From NCBI GenBank assembly GCA_030062745.1, contig CP099843.1:1861001-1925000 (forward strand): DNA of 64,000 nucleotides. The letters are read 5' to 3'. This DNA is from Capitulum mitella (lineage: Eukaryota; Arthropoda; Thecostraca; Pollicipedomorpha; Pollicipedidae). Shown here one piece after another: positions 58,067-64,000 of the stretch. The notes beneath the pieces were generated by a model. It did not search any database and was not told the origin of the DNA. It saw nothing but the letters and a program-made list of their open reading frames with translations. Every line of letters begins with the position of its first letter. Position 1 is the stretch's first letter. Both the position numbers and the translations under genes were made by a program.

Positions 58067-61000
58067 CGCCTACGTCAGGCTACCGGTAAGACGTGGTTTA
58101 AGGTCGCTGTCACTGGTGCGCTGGGTCCAAGCGATGTTTTACACCGATGCCACATCACTAGTGCACCAGCTTTAGGAATCTACCGTTACGAAATCAGTGT
58201 AGGTATGGCACATCGAACGTGGTAGTCCATTTGTCTGCGAAATGCCATTGTCCGGTTTAGTCAGCAGTTAACCCGTTCGAATCTATTTCAGCCTGCTTCG
58301 TGCAGTGACCGACAGAAGATTCGAGAAAAGTGCGCCTTCGTTCAGCTCTTCGATCAGTGGAAAGTGACCGTGACCAGGGTCCGTATGCTTGCTTCGCATT
58401 ACAAACACCAACGATACAACTAAATCCAAGGCGACTAAATCATGGTGTGGTCAAAGGTTCGACTGGGAAGGTTTTAGACTGACAATGTCGTGTATAAATA
58501 TAAATATTCATACACTGGCTGCTTTACGCGAAGCCCTTAGTCGCATCGACAAATGAATAGTCGTTTGAGATATGAACTGCAACCTGCAGCTTCATGACCT
58601 ATAAATCACTTTGAAAGGGCCTTTGGAGACAACTGTCTGACGGGCTCGGTTTCTTTGTTTTTCTCCCTTATTTCAGAAAGTATGAGAAAAGCAGGATGAT
58701 GACTCTGTGAGGATAACTTGCACATTGCACACTTCGAGGCGCATTTGCCGTCTGATAGATCCTGGGCTTTCCACGAATCAAATCGTCCGGCTCGATAGCT
58801 AAAACAAGAACAATGAAGTTTATAAAATGCAGCTTCTTCCTTTCTTTCTTTCTTTCTTGTTAATTTCAGACTGCTTACATTATCATGAGCTGCACGTACC
58901 CTTGCCAAGCTTCTTCCTATTACCCACAAATAGATCAAGACATAGAAATGAAAATGATACCCTTCTGTGGATAATGTATGCCTGCCGTTTTCAACATGGC
59001 GAACCAAAAGAAAGTGTCATGCACAAAATGGAAATTGATTTCGTTTTGCAAAACCAATTTGCCGTACCAGCTCAGCTTACGGCACATGACGACCGTTGCT
59101 TCTCCTCTGGCTGACAGCTGAGTACCACTAAAGTTGCGGAAGAACTGCTACGCCCTTGGCCTTCTGGATACTAGTTAACAGGCTCTTGTGTGGACTAGGG
59201 CGTACCAGCGGCCCAGGCGTAGTCAGCTCCCCTACCAGGTCGCCGGCGTGTTGCGGTCAACTTTAATAACCCTCTGCAGGCTAAAACCGCACTCAGTTCT
59301 CCTGCAGTCTTTCCCCGACTCCCTTGTTAGAATCCGAGGCTGACATCATCACTTACTTTTCTCCGCACTTTACCACAGTCATTTAAGGGTTTAATTGCAA
59401 GTCATGTATGGGGTATTCTCAATTTGTGTGACACCACAAGCGGTGTCGCGCTGGGGTGTATACTCAAAAAGCTGGATCACTGGGACTGGCCGAATGCGAA
59501 ATGCTCAGGAGCTGACGAGGCAGCAGCAGCAATGGTTTTCAAACATCATCCAATGTATCATCAGCAGAGAAGCCCACAACAAAGTGTGGCAGGAAACTGA
59601 AGCGGATTTTGAGGCAATGCGACGCACGAGTGTTAAAGCTCCTAATTCTAAGAAGTAAGGGCGGTGTTTACTTCCCATTTCTTACGACAGTGCGGTAGTT
59701 GTGGTTTCTACGCGGAACTAAGACGGTGTCGCACAAACGCAAAATGTGCAACCTAAACGGTGGACCTCGCAGTTTTATAGACAAAGGCCCTGCGATCATC
59801 CCGAGTCAGTGCCTAGGGTGGCCGTCAGCCCCACCGGACCCTCCCCGGATCGGATCACAGAGGCCCCGACTGCAGACAGCGCGTATCCGGTGTTCGTCAT
59901 CGAGACTTACGGAAGACTGCGGCGCCGAACTGGACGGGAGGGGGAGGGGGGCACGAACCGGTCGGTGAAGGCCGCCTTTGGAGGGAACAACCCCGTCTGT
60001 TAGTCATCGGCGAGCACCGGTCGGAGCGGAACTCTCAGCTATGTGCAGAGCGCGAACGCGGACAGTCGCCAGGTGAATCACTGCGGTCGACGACGCTGAT
60101 GAAAACAGTTAGCGGAACTTTGTTGTGGGGGTTTGAGGTCTATAGACCCAACTGAGCTCTGTTAAATTTTTAGATGGTGATTAGGAGCCTAAAGGAATTT
60201 GCGCATTAAGCGTGCTTGACCTTCAAACGAGCAAGGTTGAGCCTTAGATATGCCGTTTGTCAGCCACATTCACAAGACGTGTGACTGTCCAAAAACATTC
60301 CCGGCCAGAATCTTATGTTTCGCAATGTGCGGAAGATCTAAAACCGATTTGCTGCGCAACCACTGATGCCATGAATCATTTGCGGTATTCGTAGTGATGT
60401 TCAAACACGCAAATTTAGTGGGTTTCGGTATAATTACTCGAAAGGCTTTCGCATCTGAAGGTCGTTTCTCCATGCCTATACAAGCCAGCCAGCATTGCCT
60501 CTACGGAATCGGAAAAAGTCCGAGCCACGCCCCAGGCACGCACTACAAGCTCAGCAGGCTGGCGCCAGGGAGCGGACTGACACACTTCCTGTCGGTGCCA
60601 GGCGCCCTTGCTCGGCATTTCCTCGTGACGCGGCGGAGAACGGTGCCCGTCCGGCCGCGACGTTCATCCTCCTACACACATCGCCCGACCGGGACCGCTG
60701 CCGCCCCCCGCGCTGACTCACGGAGGACGCCCAGAGCCGAGGCCGCCGGCGGCGTCGGCCCGAGTCGCTCACAGCGCGACACCGTGTGCTGAACTGCCAT
60801 GGATGTTAAACCCGGCGCGCTGAGCCAATCATGTGTCGGATGATCAGTGGCTGTGATCAACGTGCGCGCGAGTCGTGTTTCGCGAACCGAGCCCTGGCCG
60901 TAGAACGTTCCGTCCACAAAAAGCAGGAATTGCTGAATCATTTCCACATCACTTCAGTCGCTAGCTGTCAGGAGAGCGATTTTTGAATGCACAGCAACGT

Positions 61001-64000
61001 ATTCAGTTTTTGTTAACGCTTGCCTTTGACAGTATTGTGGAAAATCATAATACGAGAAGCCTTTATTCACAAAGCGATTTAATTCCTGACTCCATGTCCA
61101 GTCCGAAGTCGTCCGGTCATGCTCGAATTCGACGATGAATGCGTTATGCTCACTTCGTGATGATAGAGCGGAACCATGCGATCGTTGCGGACAAAACATG
61201 TTACCAGTGATCGGTGCTGAACATGCCGATGGTACATACCACAGACAAGAGTACATATCAAGAGCGTAGGCAAGCCGGTAAAGGGTGCCATGCCCCCCCC
61301 CCCGCCCCCCGGCACCTTGGGCTGAGAATTTAACGTTTCTTTGCGTACCAAAAGTGACAATAAATGAAAACTACCGGAACTAGAAATTAAAGTGGTTAAA
61401 GCCCGAAGCGTGTTCAGTTATAGGGGGGTTAGGTTTGACCTGGAGAATTCCTGACTACGCCCGTAGCTCCAATACATAACTGTTAACTGCGTTTAGTCCG
61501 AGTAAACCTCTGCAAGCACTGGTATCAACGTTTCCATTACAACGGAAACATAGTGCAAGCTACTGATAATTTCACGCGACCCATCTCCCTTCTGAAGCTA
61601 AAAGGTAACAACGGGCGGCCATCCGGCCTAAACATCACTCATGTCATCAGGTAAGGTCAGCTCGCCGGTGACGTGGCTGAATTCCCTGTCCCGGTTATTA
61701 CGTCAGTAGGTGTCAGGTTTCGGTTGGACATAGTCCGTTTACGCCAGCGGAGCCCCGATGACAGTTGGTCCGTCGGCTGGCGGACTTCACAATCGGTGGC
61801 ACCGGTCAGCGTGTCCTCGCTGAGATCACCGTCTGTCTTCCTCGTACGTCTGTCTTGAGTCAGTTGTCAACATTGGCAACGGAAGTGGATTGGTCCCAGA
61901 ATAGAACGGCTTTCCGTCGACTGGCGTCAGTTTCGTCATCATGCCATATTCGCTAACGAACTGGAATACTCTACAGCTACTGCATTTTGGCGTTTGGCGG
62001 TTTTCCGATCCCTTAATCATTTGGCCTGTTGCATCGCAAGTGTTGCTTAAGGTTTTTTTCGTCGTGCTTTTTCAGTTTCACATGGGCGTTTGAATATTTT
62101 TACAGTTGGTTGGGCCTGGACAGTCTCACAGTAAAGTCCCTCAGCGTAATACAACTGGGCTCATGTTAAACACCTCAAAAGTTTTTAAGGTATTCCTGCT
62201 TGTCATACGGCCTGCTATGCACATGACTCACCCGTAAGAAGTAAGATGACTATCTATCCAAGAAAGCCTAGTGCCGACCACATTACATAAGCGTTGGTCG
62301 CCTTTGGGTCAATAAATCGCTGACTCATGGTGGCAGTCGGGCCAGTGACCGCGACCCCGGTCCGCGGAGCAGACCGGAGGCGGACCGGCACGCCGAATAT
62401 TCACCGGAGGCCCCCCAGACAGCGCAGACCTGCCCGAGGGAAACGTGGGCAGGTCACGTGGGAGCAGTACGCCCTCCAAAGATGTGGGCAGGTCAGCATT
62501 TCAAGCCCCGCGTGGTAGCGCAGATCAGTGCTTGGGTAATGCTACATTGCGGAATTTAAGCAGCTGGCGATGTGGGACGATCTTTTATACGCCGGAACAT
62601 CCCGCTTCAGATTAATCGGAGGGAAAGCCTATGGTGACAGGTTGAGACGAACAGTTTAATGCAGCGGCGGCGGAACCACTGAAGTGTTAGGCTGGGGGGG
62701 GGGGGCACAGGCACTCACCTTAATGCTGGGTGCAAAGGATATAAAATGGGGCACCCCCCCCCCAAGTTCATACGTTATAGTCCCAATGACGTAATGTAGC
62801 AATGAAAACACGGTATTGGCTTTTGGTGGAAAAAAGAGACAAACTCAACACCAGCAGGACCAAATCAAAGCGTTGTCGGTAAAAACTGTCGTGATAAAAC
62901 ATCCATTTTTGCTTAGCAAAGCCTACATGAGCTGAATTCTTGATTAGTTTACCCTTCAAGCATAAACTAATAAAGAATTCAGCTTATGCAGTATGCATTT
63001 TGTGGGGCAACAAGAGCAGAACCGCAACACACGGTTTCACTTGTCGCAAGTCTGAGGGCCTCATTTCAACTGCAGTCCTGACTGACTGTGCTTAACAGTT
63101 CTTACGTATCGTAACCTCATCACAGCAGCACATTGCTCCATCACATCGCCCTCCCCAGCTTCAGTGACGGCAGATGCGTGCACTGCAGATCCCATATCGT
63201 ACGCACGTACTCGGCCGCCGTGACGTCATGGCCGGGCCAGGACGGGACTGGCCGGAAACTACGGCGGCTTCAGAGAGGCGAGCCGACTCTGTGCCCCCCC
63301 CCCCCGTCCCGACCTCCGGGCGCTGTGACTGTCCGGAGGTCACTGTCCTGGGCCACGTCAGGACCGTGGATCGTCGCCCGGACAGCGCACATCCCGGCGC
63401 GTATCCGGCTCACTGCCAAGTGCCAGCCAGCTATTCGCAGAGGAGCGACGGCGATGGTAGTGTGATTGTTGCTCACTGGTCTGGTTGGAATGTTGTTTGA
63501 GCATGCGATGCATTACGCACCGGCGAGGACTGTTTCCGATACTTAGTACCTCCGAAAGCCGACGAAATTTTGTGAGGGGACAGGCAAAACATATGACGGT
63601 TATCAGAGTCTCGGTTATGTTGTGCGTCTGATTTGTTTCGAAGTGGATGTACTTATGGTGCTCCCACCTCGTGAGGTCCAATGCGTTCTGCGGACAACCT
63701 GTCGTGAACTGGTCTCAAACATTTCGTCCAAAGCCAGCTTCTGTCACTACTAATGAGCCAGAAAACTATGCACTATGCGATGTCTTCTTTGTGAGCCAGT
63801 TTCACTGGTTGTCCAGCGAACGACTCTGGAACAAAAAGGACCTTATCTGCGGGGTGATTTTAGAGGAGGCATACATGCCGCTGCAAGGAGAAATTCTTGT
63901 CAAAATTAGTATTGCTGTAGGGCTCACACGTTAAAAAGAGCATGCTGCCGCAAAGCACCTTCATTGCATCTATTTTGATTGCACAAGTTGACGCGTCTGT
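58067..64000. other. Distal region with no convincing gene
   Basis: Mixed DNA with a (TTTC)n tract (58839-58858), C/G homopolymer tracts at 61293-61303, 62694-62706, 62754-62763 and 63294-63305, and small GC-rich patches at 59.8-60.0, 60.55-60.8 and 63.2-63.45 kb. The patch at 63.2 kb contains the CRE-like palindrome TGACGTCA (63220-63227). One frame at 59.75-60.0 kb reads like possible coding sequence but has no family match or supported splice sites. The missing 5' exon of the clip protease could lie here. Confidence 0.5.
58839..58858. repeat. (TTTC)n microsatellite
   Basis: Five near-perfect TTTC/CTTT units. Confidence 0.85.

Noticed and set aside
58261..58285. CCGTTCGAATCTA word as a tRNA T-loop
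   Set aside because: No acceptor stem, D-arm or anticodon arm could be built around it; no tRNA genes were found in the window.

Overview
This is nuclear DNA from an animal, most likely an arthropod and perhaps a crustacean. The genes are spliced with GT..AG introns. They include a clip-domain serine protease (a family typical of arthropods) alongside widely conserved animal genes (LMO, NUBP1, POMK, SRRD). No organelle, bacterial or viral gene set was seen. The species call is inference only.

Layout. 0-15 kb is gene-poor and repeat-rich: a decayed transposase-like gene (2.5-4.8 kb), three copies of a MITE-like family with TTAA at the preserved ends (5.6-6.8, 7.3-8.5, 14.4-15.4 kb), and two ~1.3 kb inverted arms (8.5-9.9 and 11.4-12.7 kb). 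15.4-34.3 kb is the LMO/Beadex locus on the plus strand. Four coding exons are resolved (26363-34337) and the first is missing. Upstream and intronic DNA consists of GC/CpG-rich islands with embedded ATTA/TAATTA motifs (candidate enhancers or promoter) and several minisatellites.

36.4-51.0 kb is a housekeeping block. On the minus strand, SRRD (two exons, complete) is followed by POMK (single exon), whose probable start lies inside the last SRRD exon in another frame. On the plus strand, divergent from SRRD, is NUBP1, a complete eight-exon cytosolic Fe-S assembly ATPase. The SRRD-NUBP1 interval has a CpG-bearing ~0.9 kb island flanked by two ~1.7-1.8 kb blocks nearly free of CpG, consistent with a bidirectional promoter and methylated 5' gene bodies. 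NUBP1 exon 5 sits at the end of five ~76-bp tandem copies of its own acceptor and 5' coding end.

51.9-56.5 kb (minus) holds seven exons of a clip-domain trypsin-like protease with an intact triad and clip knot; its 5' exon(s) were not found. 56.7-58.1 kb is another MITE-like element. 58-64 kb has no convincing gene. All exon models were read by hand from splice signals, phase and family resemblance; no alignment or RNA evidence was available.
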